Notes: generated by a model not told the origin, from the letters alone. A stretch of DNA of 64,000 nt from Balneola sp. (GCA_002720745.1 PBJO01000023.1:1-64000); one strand, 5' to 3'. Positions 1-9,303 are shown, counted from the stretch's first letter. Numbers and translations are program-made.

Positions 1-1428
1 AAGGGTTACTTCTTCTTCAAGCCGGTATGGAAGGGACTCTACTGACTTAACCATGTCATTGGTTGCAAATCCAAGGGTTGCATAAGCCGGAAGCAATGGG
101 GTGAGCTTCGAAGCATCATCCAGATCCCAATCGGGCGTAGCATTAGCTCGGAATGACAAGCGTATTGCTTCATCATTGGTCGTCTCTGAGCTCAGAGCAA
201 AACTAATGTCCCCTCGGATATCTGCTACCTTACTAAAGAACGTACCTGAGGTACCACTAGTAGTCTTAGCAGAAGTAGGAATGGTAATACTGGTGGCATT
301 GGCATCCGAGGTCTCTACAAAAAACCCTTGCCAAGGAGCTATGATGTAAGGACCTGTGCGGTCCTGAGCTGAGTAGGTAGATCCCCCATCATTCCAGAAG
401 GATATATTATTCTGAATACTACCACCAGTTACGGTAATCGAATTGGTATTTATGTTAGAGGCAAAGGGATTACCTACCAAGGTAAACCGATTAGCCGCAC
501 CTCCATATAAGTTAGCCGTTACATTAGAACTAGGCTCAGAACCACTCGCATCCAAGGTAACCGGAAGCGTGCTACTGCCATTACTGGTATTATGGTAAAA
601 ATACATGGCGAAGCCGTAGCCATCACCCCAAGCAGTAGTAGCATTGGAGGGTTCTTCCCAAGCCCCAGAGTTATCGTAGATGTAGAAGTTGGCATCGCGA
701 CTAGCATCAGAACCTCCAGTAATACCCTGAACAGGAGAATCATCAGAGACATCCGATACGTCACCATTAGTTATCGGTAACGACAACAAACGCCAACCCG
801 CATCGCCGGTAATTACCGTATTTAATGCTGAAAAATCATAATTACCAATAGGCATTGGCGTTGATGCAGCTGCGTTAGTAGATTCACCATCCAATGCATT
901 TGCTCCGGAAAAGTTCCAATTTCCGACTGTCCAAGTTGAGTTATTAGATTTATTTGTAAAAGATTTTCTAGATGCCCAACCGTCTAAATATTCCCAAGCT
1001 TCGCCATTTCCATCGACACTAATATCACCAAAAACATCGATGACTAGCATTCCATTACCATCATCAGCGTCAAAAAAAAGCTCGATTGCATCATCTCCAT
1101 TTATACTCATAGCGCCACTGGTGGCTGTTGGGGCAAAACCAAAAAAACTAGTAAAATTAGTGCTTTCGCTTGCTATATATAAATAATTTCCGGCACTCGC
1201 GGAACCTGATAGCGTATATTCTACTCCATCAGAACCCCCTCCATTGTTAGCTGAACCAAGCGCATATTTGGATAAATCAGCAATATCTGAAATGACATAT
1301 AGTTCAACACCCTTTGGTGTACCACCAGATAATGGACCATCGTAAACGCCTGTTAGTATTAAATCCTGTGCATTTGAAGAAGAAATAAGTAGAATACTAA
1401 TAACAAAAGGTAAAATTTTATTTTTCAT
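1..1428 (-). CDS. Secreted lamin-tail-like domain protein, C-terminus beyond window
   Basis: Partial gene: 476 codons are open from an ATG at 1428 to base 1, so the stop and C-terminus lie outside the window. The start MKNKILPFVISILLISSSNAQ is a clear Sec signal peptide. Residues about 22-165 (LILTGVYDGPLSGG, GVELYV, YLYIAS, INGDDAIELFF, VIDVFGDI, WEYLDGWASR) look like the lamin-tail-like domain found in secreted nucleases and surface proteins. The rest is Ser/Thr/Asn-rich beta-type sequence (GDAGWRLLSLP, GYGFAMYFY, LVGNPFASNI, PWQGFFVET) typical of large T9SS substrates. A T9SS tail would be expected beyond the edge, but that is inference. No catalytic motif is visible in this part. Composition is less AT-rich than the genes to its right. 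Confidence 0.85.
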   Translation of the reverse strand, partial: MKNKILPFVISILLISSSNAQDLILTGVYDGPLSGGTPKGVELYVISDIADLSKYALGSANNGGGSDGVEYTLSGSASAGNYLYIASESTNFTSFFGFAPTATSGAMSINGDDAIELFFDADDGNGMLVIDVFGDISVDGNGEAWEYLDGWASRKSFTNKSNNSTWTVGNWNFSGANALDGESTNAAASTPMPIGNYDFSALNTVITGDAGWRLLSLPITNGDVSDVSDDSPVQGITGGSDASRDANFYIYDNSGAWEEPSNATTAWGDGYGFAMYFYHNTSNGSSTLPVTLDASGSEPSSNVTANLYGGAANRFTLVGNPFASNINTNSITVTGGSIQNNISFWNDGGSTYSAQDRTGPYIIAPWQGFFVETSDANATSITIPTSAKTTSGTSGTFFSKVADIRGDISFALSSETTNDEAIRLSFRANATPDWDLDDASKLTPLLPAYATLGFATNDMVKSVESLPYRLEEEVTL

Positions 1429-1603
1429 TGGATTTAAGGATTGTCTTGAGTGAAAATTATCAGAATAGATTATTTAAATAAATCAAAATTGAACATAATT
1501 AAACCAAATAAGATTTGCTATTGAAATTGGTCATTTCTATAAATAGTTACAATTTGTTTACATCAAAATTAGCCAGTGATTTGAAGAAACTAGAACTCTA
1601 AAA

Positions 1604-1789
1604 TTAATTATTCAAAAGAGTATTTTTTTTATAATAGGCCTCGCGAGTTGCCTTATCCATCCCTGCAGTTGCATTCATGAAATCATTTCTGTCATCTCTA
1701 GTTTCAAAAATATATGCAGACTGTATTCTTTGAATGATAAATTGCCTTAAGCTCATCATCAATGATACATAACTCTTCGGGTATGTCAA
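1604..1789 (-). CDS. Small hypothetical protein, doubtful
   Basis: A 61-codon frame that can only start at TTG (1789). It lies just downstream of the Kazal gene on the same strand. The C-terminal half (FETRDDRNDFMNATAGMDKA) looks protein-like and hydrophilic, but no family is recognised. There is no clear ribosome binding site. It could be a small protein or the tail of a decayed gene. Confidence 0.25.
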   Translation of the reverse strand: MTYPKSYVSLMMSLRQFIIQRIQSAYIFETRDDRNDFMNATAGMDKATREAYYKKNTLLNN

Positions 1790-1833
1790 CTGGTAAACAA
1801 ATCATAATTCTTTTTGAAGTGTATTATTTCTCG

Positions 1834-2059
1834 CTATGACTTGCATTCACCACTGGTAAAGGAATTAACACCATTCACTCTTGCATGGCATACATTACTG
1901 TATGTTTCACCATTACAGCCACATACAGGAGCATATTCCTCCGTACAAAATACTCCTTCAATTGGGTCTCCTTTACAGTCATTATCTGAATTATCTGAAA
2001 CTGAACTACTAGGACAACCTATTGCTAGCAGCAAAAATAATTATGGGAAATATTTTCAT
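1834..2059 (-). pseudogene. Kazal-type protease inhibitor lipoprotein, frameshifted in signal peptide
   Basis: The frame ending at 1834 encodes a Kazal-type serine protease inhibitor domain: CTEEYAPVCGCNGETYSNVC followed by a final GEC, with the expected Cys spacing and the conserved CG-NGETY-N-C core. This frame has no ATG. An ATG at 2059 opens MKIFPIII in another frame. Removing one T from the five-base homopolymer (plus-strand A run 2033-2037) joins the two into MKIFPIIILLLAIGC plus PSSSVSDN, a textbook lipoprotein signal with lipobox LAIGC. The interval from 2059 to 1834 is 226 bases, one more than a multiple of three, which fits a single-base insertion. It may be a sequencing error, a true pseudogene or a phase-variable tract. 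Kazal domains are common in eukaryotes and scattered in bacteria, where they are thought to block host or prey proteases. Confidence 0.75.
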
Positions 2060-2117
2060 AAAATCATTTTTCCTACAATTAATATTTAAAGCAAAGAAAA
2101 TAAACTACATCAGTAAT

Positions 2118-2543
2118 TCAATGATTATCTACACAGCATGAATCATCTTGACATTTACAGTATTTTCTATTGTACTGATGTAATGCTATTAAACAAGCAG
2201 TAGGTATGTAGATAAGCCATTCTGCTATGTGAAATAAGTCAAATTTTTCGTTCACAATCAAAAATGTAATAAAAACCCAATTTGAATATAGGCCTGCTTT
2301 TATCCAATTTGAGGTGCTATTCTTTGAGGACCAATACACCGCAGCAATTGATATAGATAATAATGTAGAATCAATAAATCCCCACCAAGTTGGCAATTCA
2401 ACATGCTGTTCAATGGCCGTAGATACTGTATAGCTTAAAAAGATGTAAGGTGCTATAATACAATGAACCAAGCACAAAAAAGTTGCTATAGATCCGATAT
2501 GGTCGGCGTTTTGTTTATAAATAAGTGCGATTTTTTGTGCCAT
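2118..2543 (-). CDS. MerC-family membrane protein with Cys-rich tail
   Basis: A 141-residue protein with four predicted membrane segments (about 16-38, 52-70, 83-103 and 106-125). The first holds a cysteine pair (C24, C28) in FLCLVHCIIAP, the hallmark position of MerC-type mercury/heavy-metal membrane proteins. The C-terminus is cysteine- and histidine-rich (CKCQDDSCCVDNH), suggesting a cytosolic metal-binding tail. MerC-like proteins of this group often sit near metal regulators, but none is seen here. True mercury transport is not shown; no merA or merP is present. Size matches the family (about 130-145 residues). It is followed on the same strand by the Kazal lipoprotein. Confidence 0.75.
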   Translation of the reverse strand: MAQKIALIYKQNADHIGSIATFLCLVHCIIAPYIFLSYTVSTAIEQHVELPTWWGFIDSTLLSISIAAVYWSSKNSTSNWIKAGLYSNWVFITFLIVNEKFDLFHIAEWLIYIPTACLIALHQYNRKYCKCQDDSCCVDNH

Positions 2544-2892
2544 ATAGTCTATAAAATTACAAAAATATTCATTAACTAATTCACTTTTGTAGCAATTTTA
2601 AACAAGTATCAAATAAAGACCTGTTTAAATCACATGTTCGGGAATAAGTTAGGATGGTAAATTGGTGACTGATGTAGTTTTTGACTAGAAAAGGACTAAA
2701 ACATAAACATAAAAGATTTATTAAAATCTAAACTCGCCCTAATTACTGCTTTAACTTTCAGTTTAACTGGACTACTTTAAATCTATCAACCCTCAATAAA
2801 CGTGAGGGTTTTAGCTTTATATTAGGATTGATAGGTTAAAATATTTTTAATGATCGCTTTACGATATACTTAAGATATAACTCACTTAACAC
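2544..2892. other. Intergenic region with hairpin, no clear gene
   Basis: A 349-base gap upstream of the MerC-like gene and downstream of the lipoprotein at 2893. It contains a hairpin at 2788-2810. On the plus strand 2707-2779 is an open stretch reading IKDLLKSKLALITALTFSL then TGLL and a stop, signal-peptide-like but without an ATG. No RNA gene is recognised. Confidence 0.4.
2788..2812 (+). terminator. Hairpin terminator candidate
   Basis: Arms AACCCTCA (2788-2795) and TGAGGGTT (2803-2810) pair perfectly around a 7-base loop, followed on the plus strand by TTAG, giving a short run of four T. It is the only GC-containing hairpin in this gap. No plus-strand gene precedes it, so it may serve the minus-strand lipoprotein gene ending at 2893. 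Confidence 0.45.
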
Positions 2893-3294
2893 CTAATCAG
2901 TTAGAAAACTACACCTCATAGTCGTAAATGAATAAACAGGATACCATTCAAATTCAGGTAAAAGTATCGCAACTGCATTGGCATTATCTAACTCTATAAA
3001 TGTATCAATTACATTTTGAAATCCTTGCATATTATCAATTTCAAAAGTTCTTACTCCATCACCTTCGCGCTTCATTTTTTCTTCATTCAATGAACCACTA
3101 ATAACTTTACATTTACCTGTTTTAACAAGTAATTTTGCCTGATATATTGTGTAAAAAGGATACTGAGATAATGATTTGAATGGTAATTCAGGTATGGTTA
3201 TTTCATTATATCCATCCTTTGATATACCACAACTTAATAGAAGAAAAAACAACAAAAACATTGTATAACGTTTTCCAAATATATTTATCGGCAT
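2893..3294 (-). CDS. Hypothetical lipoprotein
   Basis: 133 residues with an N-terminal hydrophobic stretch (MFLLFFLLLSCG) ending in a lipobox Cys at about residue 22. An inner ATG at 3261 would give a tighter signal peptide and is an equally good start. The mature part is mixed alpha/beta with no recognised motif. It ends FTTMRCSFLTD. No family assignment is possible by eye. Confidence 0.6.
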   Translation of the reverse strand: MPINIFGKRYTMFLLFFLLLSCGISKDGYNEITIPELPFKSLSQYPFYTIYQAKLLVKTGKCKVISGSLNEEKMKREGDGVRTFEIDNMQGFQNVIDTFIELDNANAVAILLPEFEWYPVYSFTTMRCSFLTD

Positions 3295-3445
3295 GAAATT
3301 TCGATTAACGTTTAAACATTTTTTAGCTTCTAAGCTGTATGAAAAGTATCATTAATTTGAAAAATGATTTCTCCATATTTTCCAAATTATAGCATCTTAG
3401 AATCAAATCCTTAAATCTTTTTTAAGTTCTATAAATAAAAAATAA

Positions 3446-5446
3446 ATGAAAATAGCATCACTAACTCTTTACCTTTTTATCCAAGCTATAAATTCATTGT
3501 TTGCTCAGGAGCCTCAAACTATTAGAACAGGACAAACAATTAGTGGCTTTATTACTAGCGGAGATACAACTAAATATGCCTTGAAATTGAACGCAGGTCA
3601 ACTCGCATGGGGAACTTTGGTGCAGTATGATACAGATATTGATGTATTAGTTAAAAATGATGAAATGAATAATATCTCCTCATCCATGAACTCATCTGAT
3701 ATTGATGAATTTTTTCAAATAGAGACAGAAAGAGACGGATTCATTTACATACATATTTTCTCTGTTGATACTACTAGCGGTGAATATGATCTAACAATCA
3801 AAGGTGTTGAAAATATTGCAAACAAGCCTGATTTAAGAGTAGATCAAATCATGAAAGAGTTTGATAGAAATGTACCTGGTGTCGTTGTAGGTGTATACAA
3901 AGATGGTCAAACATTATTCACTAAGGGTTATGGATTAGCAAATCTAGATTATGATATACCTTACTCACCTGAAACTAGAACTAATATAGGATCAACTTCT
4001 AAGCAGTTTACTTGTTTTGGTCTCATGTTATTAGTAGATGATGGCCTAATAGATCTAGATTCATCCATTCAAACCTATCTGCCTAATGTTAAAAAATTTG
4101 GTAAAGAGGTAACGGTTCGAAACCTAATGACACATACCTCTGGTTACAGGGAATTTTTAAATTTAATTTTGTTGACAGGTAGAAAAATTTATACAGGATC
4201 TAATATTGAACGCCATGAATTAATTGAAATAATCAACCGCCAACCGGAATTGCAAAATAGACCTGGTGGAGAATGGAATTATAACAATACGGCATTTGGT
4301 CTCCTTACAATGATTATTGAGAATGTGTCAGGAATGGATTTTGTGGATTATATGAATGAAAGGGTATTTGAACCATTGGGTATGATCAATACTCAATTCA
4401 GAGAGAATCAAGATGTAATCATTAAGCAACGCGCTGCTGGATATAGTATAAATGATGGTGGTTATTTTGAGGTAAGAGATTTAGGTGGTGCCATGGGAGC
4501 AGGTGCAATTTACACAACTACAACTGATATGATGAATTGGTTTAGAAATTTTAGCACCTATGAAGTTGGTAGTGAAGATATTTACAATCAAATGACAACA
4601 TCATTTGATTTGAATAATGGGGAGGTAACCGGATATGGCTTTGGCCTTTTCATTGATGAGTATAAGGGATTGAGGCAAATTCATCATGGTGGAGCAGATA
4701 ATGCTCATCGCTCTATGTTTACGTATTTCCCAGATATTGATGCAGGTGTGATTGTCTTTAGTAATTATGCTTCTTTTAACTCGTCCAAATATGCTGATCT
4801 GATTGCCGATACGTATTTTAATGAATATTATAAAGAAGAAGATGAAAGTAAGGAAACATTAAACTTCGATACATCTTCATTCAGTTTTGAAGATTTTGAA
4901 GTATATGAAGGAACCTTTGAATTAGACGCTGTGCCTGGGTTTCAATTGAAGTTTTTCCAAGAAAATTCTACCTATTATACTCAGGCTACTAACCAGCAAA
5001 AAATTGAAATTGAACCAACTGGTGAAAATCAATTCACCGTTAGAGCAGTAAATGCCAGAATAGTATTTGAAAAAGATGAAGAAACCGATGAATTTGATAC
5101 TTTGATTCTATATCAAAATGGAGAACAAAAAGCTTCAAGAATTAAAGAAGGACCTTGGGAACCAACTATTGGAGAATTAAATTCATATGCTGGTATATAC
5201 TATAGCGAAGAAATTGAAACTAAGTATTATATACAAATAGTGGATACATCACTTTCCCTTCGTATTGCTCAGTTTGGAGATAAATATGAGCTACATAGTG
5301 GGAAAAAAGATGAATTTATTTTGTCTAGTATGCCCGGTTATAATTTAGTATTTCAAAAAAATGACAGGAATGAGGTCATATCTATCTTAGTTAATGCTGG
5401 AGGTAGATCAAGGGATATACGATTTACTCGTCAATCTTATGAATAA
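3446..5446 (+). CDS. Exported beta-lactamase-fold serine hydrolase with N-terminal PPC-like domain
   Basis: A 666-residue exported enzyme. Signal peptide MKIASLTLYLFIQAINSLFAQ, then a pre-peptidase-like beta domain (about 22-130: TIRTGQTISGFITSGDTTKY, DIDVLVKND), then a class C beta-lactamase/penicillin-binding fold (about 135-460). Catalytic elements are visible: S183-T-S-K186 (SxxK), Y279-N-N281 (YxN) and H414-G-G (HHGG, replacing KTG). The C-terminal 190 residues resemble the beta-sandwich tail of exported serine hydrolases. The family includes esterases, D-aminopeptidases and PBP-like enzymes, so the substrate is unknown. It stands alone, with neighbours on the opposite strand downstream. 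Two other paralogous-fold enzymes lie in the window (11587-12837 and 48051-49145). Confidence 0.88.
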   Translation: MKIASLTLYLFIQAINSLFAQEPQTIRTGQTISGFITSGDTTKYALKLNAGQLAWGTLVQYDTDIDVLVKNDEMNNISSSMNSSDIDEFFQIETERDGFIYIHIFSVDTTSGEYDLTIKGVENIANKPDLRVDQIMKEFDRNVPGVVVGVYKDGQTLFTKGYGLANLDYDIPYSPETRTNIGSTSKQFTCFGLMLLVDDGLIDLDSSIQTYLPNVKKFGKEVTVRNLMTHTSGYREFLNLILLTGRKIYTGSNIERHELIEIINRQPELQNRPGGEWNYNNTAFGLLTMIIENVSGMDFVDYMNERVFEPLGMINTQFRENQDVIIKQRAAGYSINDGGYFEVRDLGGAMGAGAIYTTTTDMMNWFRNFSTYEVGSEDIYNQMTTSFDLNNGEVTGYGFGLFIDEYKGLRQIHHGGADNAHRSMFTYFPDIDAGVIVFSNYASFNSSKYADLIADTYFNEYYKEEDESKETLNFDTSSFSFEDFEVYEGTFELDAVPGFQLKFFQENSTYYTQATNQQKIEIEPTGENQFTVRAVNARIVFEKDEETDEFDTLILYQNGEQKASRIKEGPWEPTIGELNSYAGIYYSEEIETKYYIQIVDTSLSLRIAQFGDKYELHSGKKDEFILSSMPGYNLVFQKNDRNEVISILVNAGGRSRDIRFTRQSYE

Positions 5447-5553
5447 ATTTTAATTCCTACTTATTTCTTTCTTTCTAATCTCTCAACCTAAGATAAATTT
5501 AAAGTCATTCTAGAAAATATGTATCCGAAGCCGATTTCGAGTTTCAAGCTTGG

Positions 5554-6294
5554 CTATTCAATAATTGAAATAAACCTTTTAGCTTGGTCAGTCATGTTTT
5601 TTAGATAACTTTTTAGTTTGATATCACTTAAATTTTTTACATCTGAACTACTACATGTTTCTGTTAGCTCTCCATTATTTATAAAGATGATTTCATCACA
5701 TATATCTAATGCATCGAATATATCATGTGTCACAATAAAAACTGTAATTGAAAGAATTTTAGCGATTTTTTTTATTTCAGTTCTAAGTTTAGACTTTGCA
5801 ATTAAATCTAAATTACTAAACGGCTCGTCTAACAACAGTATTTTAGGTTGAACTGCAAGTGTTCGAGCGATAGCTACTCTTTGCATTTGTCCACTACTCA
5901 ATTCATGAGGATACCTATTTATTTTATCTTCAAGACTGAAAAGTTCAATTAATTTGTTAACACTATTAAGATTATTTTTTTCTATCCCAAAAGTAATATT
6001 TTTTTTAACAGTCATATGAGGAAAAAGTGCATTACCCTGAAAAACCATACCGATCTGTCTTTTTTCGGGAGCTACATTTATCCATCCATTATATACAATA
6101 TTATTATTGACTTTTATCGTACCATTATCAGGGGTTTCCAATCCAGCAATAATTCTTAATAAAGTTGTTTTACCACATCCACTATCACCTACAATTCCAC
6201 ATATTGCAGATTTATTAAGAGTATAATTCAATGACTTGATAGCACATACATTATTATTATAAGTCTTTGATATACCTAATAGTTCTAATTCCAT
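5554..6294 (-). CDS. fbpC: Ferric iron ABC transporter, ATP-binding subunit (FbpC type)
   Basis: The ATPase of the fbp-type importer. Visible are Walker A (GDSGCGKTT, 36-44), Q-loop Q86, signature LSSGQ (132-136) and Walker B ILLLDE (152-157) followed by the D-loop SNLD. At 246 residues it has only the nucleotide-binding core; FbpC/PotA-type subunits usually run to about 350 residues with a C-terminal TOBE regulatory region, which is missing here. The ATG follows the permease stop codon directly, so the two are probably translationally coupled. Context (binding protein plus two-module permease) sets the substrate as Fe(III); ATPases of this type alone could not tell iron from thiamine or sulfate. 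Confidence 0.85.
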   Translation of the reverse strand: MELELLGISKTYNNNVCAIKSLNYTLNKSAICGIVGDSGCGKTTLLRIIAGLETPDNGTIKVNNNIVYNGWINVAPEKRQIGMVFQGNALFPHMTVKKNITFGIEKNNLNSVNKLIELFSLEDKINRYPHELSSGQMQRVAIARTLAVQPKILLLDEPFSNLDLIAKSKLRTEIKKIAKILSITVFIVTHDIFDALDICDEIIFINNGELTETCSSSDVKNLSDIKLKSYLKNMTDQAKRFISIIE

Positions 6295-7929
6295 CTAATA
6301 TGCTTTTACTTTACTGTATTTACTTAAAAATAATATAATTGTAGTTATTATTAGTATTAGAATAACTGACGGTAATGCAGCTTCAGTAATCCGTTCATCA
6401 TCTGCATATTCAAACGCTTTTATTGCAAGTGTTTGAATATTGTACGGTTTTAAAATTAATGTCAATGGTAATTCTTTCATTAAATCTATAAATAGAATTA
6501 GAGAACTACTTATTATTGAACTTTTTAGTAGAGGTATCTCAACTTTGAATAGAGTAAAAAACTTTGACTTACCAAGTAGATAAGATGATTCAGGGATACT
6601 AGGGTTAATCCTTAGTGTATTAGCTTCTAAAGGATTATATGCTACTGATATAAACCTAAATAAATATGCAAATATCAGTAATGCTAAGCCTGAAAAGATA
6701 TACTTTCCAATTTTTAGATTAAATATATAATCAAAGTAATTAACAAAATAACCGCTTGCAGCAATTAGTGTTATCCCTATGACAGCTCCAGGTATTGAGT
6801 AACCAACCGTACTGAAGTTAGTAAGAAATTTCATATAAGTATTTTTACTCCACCTTGGTAAAAAAACTAAAAGTAATGCAACTAATACTATTAATAATGA
6901 AGTGAAGAATGCTAGTAGGATACTATTCATAGACAAATAGAATAAAAATAAGTCTAACTGAGAAGAGATATGAAGCATAGACCACTTCAATAATTGTAGA
7001 AGAGGTATTATAAAGCCAATAACTACTGGAAATAAACAAATAGTGAGTACCAAAAGCTGATGAATGCCTTTTATATTTTTTCTAACATTTTGTGAATTTG
7101 ATGATATATCATTTATACTATATGATTTTCTACCACGAAAAAACCTATTTATTATTTGAATTATAACTATGACAACAACTAATATGGCTGCTAAAAAAAT
7201 AGATGAATTAATATCTTCTAGAGCCGTCCACGTTCGAAATATTCCAGTTGTAAATGTATTTATACCAAAATATTTAGCTGCACCATAATCATTTAAAACT
7301 TCCATAAAAACCAAAAATAAACCAGCAAAAATTGCTGGTAGAGTCAACGGTAAAGCTATATTAAAAAAATATTTATTTTGTGTAATTCCTGAAAGACTAG
7401 TGGATTCCCACAACTTTTTACCTAGACTTGTAAACATAACCCAAGAACTACCATATACATAGGGATACAAACTAATAGATAAAATAAATATTAGTCCCCA
7501 TATATTCATTATATCTAACCCACTAGTAGTATTTAGGGTAATGTTGTCAAATGTTCCTTCAAACTCAAGAAACCCCACATATGCATAAGCCATTATATAA
7601 CTTGGTATTGCTAAAGGAAGATATAATAGCCATTGAATGTAAGCTCTAAATTTAAAATTATATGTAGCAACACACCAAGCAGAGCTAATACCAATTAATG
7701 AACTCAAGATTCCTGTTCCAATTATAAGGTATATTGAGTTAGAGATATATTCTAGAAGTAGATATTTCTGAATATGATCCCATGTGTTTCCCGCGCCTGT
7801 TAATAGACCTAACAATATCGCTAATAATGGCAAACATAATACTAGTATGATGGACGCTGTTGCCAGCGTCCATTTATTAAAAATATTTTTTATTTTTTTT
7901 ATAAAATAAGTTGTTTCGCTTATGGCCAT
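6295..7929 (-). CDS. fbpB: Ferric iron ABC transporter, permease (FbpB type)
   Basis: A 544-residue inner-membrane permease with about 12 hydrophobic segments arranged as two homologous halves, the FbpB/ThiP-like layout. The N-terminal half has the loop LPLAIPSYIMAYAYVGFLE and the EAA-like LWESTSLSGITQNKYFFNIA; the C-terminal half has IPGAVIGITLIA and the loop ESSYLLGKSKFFTLFKVEIP, both of the kind that contacts the ATPase. It overlaps the binding-protein gene by 10 bases and abuts the ATPase gene. It would move Fe(III) across the inner membrane using the ATPase encoded next. Confidence 0.87.
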   Translation of the reverse strand: MAISETTYFIKKIKNIFNKWTLATASIILVLCLPLLAILLGLLTGAGNTWDHIQKYLLLEYISNSIYLIIGTGILSSLIGISSAWCVATYNFKFRAYIQWLLYLPLAIPSYIMAYAYVGFLEFEGTFDNITLNTTSGLDIMNIWGLIFILSISLYPYVYGSSWVMFTSLGKKLWESTSLSGITQNKYFFNIALPLTLPAIFAGLFLVFMEVLNDYGAAKYFGINTFTTGIFRTWTALEDINSSIFLAAILVVVIVIIQIINRFFRGRKSYSINDISSNSQNVRKNIKGIHQLLVLTICLFPVVIGFIIPLLQLLKWSMLHISSQLDLFLFYLSMNSILLAFFTSLLIVLVALLLVFLPRWSKNTYMKFLTNFSTVGYSIPGAVIGITLIAASGYFVNYFDYIFNLKIGKYIFSGLALLIFAYLFRFISVAYNPLEANTLRINPSIPESSYLLGKSKFFTLFKVEIPLLKSSIISSSLILFIDLMKELPLTLILKPYNIQTLAIKAFEYADDERITEAALPSVILILIITTIILFLSKYSKVKAY

Positions 7930-8939
7930 CCCGCCCTATCAAAAACCATTACCGCTTCCTTATTTAATTCGCCCAGTCTTTGGAGGGGTAATGTATCTTC
8001 TTTAAAGTCACCCCATTCTTCTAAGACTGATGCACTTAAAGCATTCGAATTAATTGGATATTCATAATTAGCAGTTGCAAATTGTTCTTGCACATCTTTA
8101 GACAGTAAGTATTCAATGAATAGCGTAGCTAATTCTACCTTTTTAGAGTTTTTTATAATTCCTATTCCACTAATATTAATATGGGTACCTCTATCTTCTT
8201 GATTAGGGAAAAATACGTTCACAGCATTCCCAGCTCTTCTCTCCAATTCATCGTCACTATTTAATAGACGGCCGATATAATACGTATTTACTATGGCAAT
8301 ATCACCTTCTTTCGCAAGTATAGCTTTAACTTGGTCTCTGTCATTTCCTTTTGGTTCTCTTGCAAAATTGTTGGTGATTCCTTTTGCCCAATTCATTGCA
8401 TTTTCTTCGCCATTAGCTGAAATTAATGATGACATTAATGATTGATTGTAAATATTTCCAGATGATCTGACTAGGATTCTATTTTTCCATTTACCATCTG
8501 CTAAATCTTCATACGATGTGAGTTCTGAAGGGTCAACTCTTTCTTTACTGTAAACTATAACTCTCGCACGCTTTGTTATTCCAACCCATTGATTTTCGCT
8601 ATCTTTGAGATTATCTGGTATAGTACTGTCTATCATACTTGAATTAAAGTTTTGAAATAAATTTTTCTCCTTTGCTCTTACAAGCCTACCTGCATCAACT
8701 GTGATGAGTAAATCAGCCGGAGTCTGGTCACCTTCACTTTCAATCCGTTGTATTAGTTCATCAGCACTAGCATTTACAACATTAATTTTGACTCCCATTT
8801 CTTTTTCAAAATTGGCGAAAATCTCTTTATCAACGTCATAGTGTCTATGTGTATATATTGTCAAAGATGAATCATTTGGTGAATTTGTACATTGTAAGTA
8901 AAAAATCACCATCAATAATATTACTAGATATTTATTCAT
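7920..8939 (-). CDS. fbpA: Ferric iron-binding periplasmic protein (FbpA/FutA type)
   Basis: A 339-residue extracytoplasmic solute-binding protein. The opening YTHRHYDVDKEIFANFEKE and ADLLITVDAGRL are characteristic of FbpA/FutA/IdiA iron-binding proteins. The tyrosine pair Y220-Y221 in VNTYYIGRLL is the usual Fe(III) ligand pair, and H33/Y34 in HRHYD are further candidate ligands. The N-terminus MNKYLVILLMVIFYLQC could be a lipoprotein signal (C17) although Q at -1 is not a standard lipobox. It is the first gene of the three-gene operon. No Fur-like box is obvious directly upstream; a long dyad lies 561 bases upstream at 9500-9532 and shares its core with the heme operon. Confidence 0.88.
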   Translation of the reverse strand: MNKYLVILLMVIFYLQCTNSPNDSSLTIYTHRHYDVDKEIFANFEKEMGVKINVVNASADELIQRIESEGDQTPADLLITVDAGRLVRAKEKNLFQNFNSSMIDSTIPDNLKDSENQWVGITKRARVIVYSKERVDPSELTSYEDLADGKWKNRILVRSSGNIYNQSLMSSLISANGEENAMNWAKGITNNFAREPKGNDRDQVKAILAKEGDIAIVNTYYIGRLLNSDDELERRAGNAVNVFFPNQEDRGTHINISGIGIIKNSKKVELATLFIEYLLSKDVQEQFATANYEYPINSNALSASVLEEWGDFKEDTLPLQRLGELNKEAVMVFDRAGWP

Positions 8940-9117
8940 GGTATAAAGTTTTAATTGTTAGCGTTAAATTTATTAGTCTTTTCGGTTTTGGTGTTATACT
9001 TAGTCTTGTTTACATAGATACTCATCGGATAAAAGAGTAGGTCTTGTGTATTAAATTGATTATTAGATAATAACTTATAGGATCATTCACTTCATAATTA
9101 GATAAGACAGCAATTGA

Positions 9118-9303
9118 TTAGTAGCCAGAAATTTTTCCACGTATACCTTGTAAGGTTTTATTGGTATTCTTAGCATCAAAGAATTTGGACTCTTAAAACA
9201 ATCGTCGGTCGTTAATCAAAACATATTTCATATTTTTAGAGTACCATTCATATAAAAATATAATTAGTAGCTGTCCATAACTTCTCTTTTGAGTTACTAT
9301 TCT
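9118..9303 (-). pseudogene. Possible decayed coding fragment
   Basis: On the minus strand a frame reads YGQLLIIFLYEWYSKNMKY then VLINDRRLF, hits a TAA (9193-9195), and resumes ESKFFDAKNTNKTLQGIRG and KISGY before a final TAA at 9118. The sequence looks like protein interrupted by one stop, but the upstream part is also closed by a stop. The family is not recognised, and it may be chance. Confidence 0.22.

Noticed and set aside
1814-2089. 91-codon plus-strand frame
   Set aside because: It lies antisense to the Kazal lipoprotein, whose Cys pattern is unmistakable; the plus frame has no family features.
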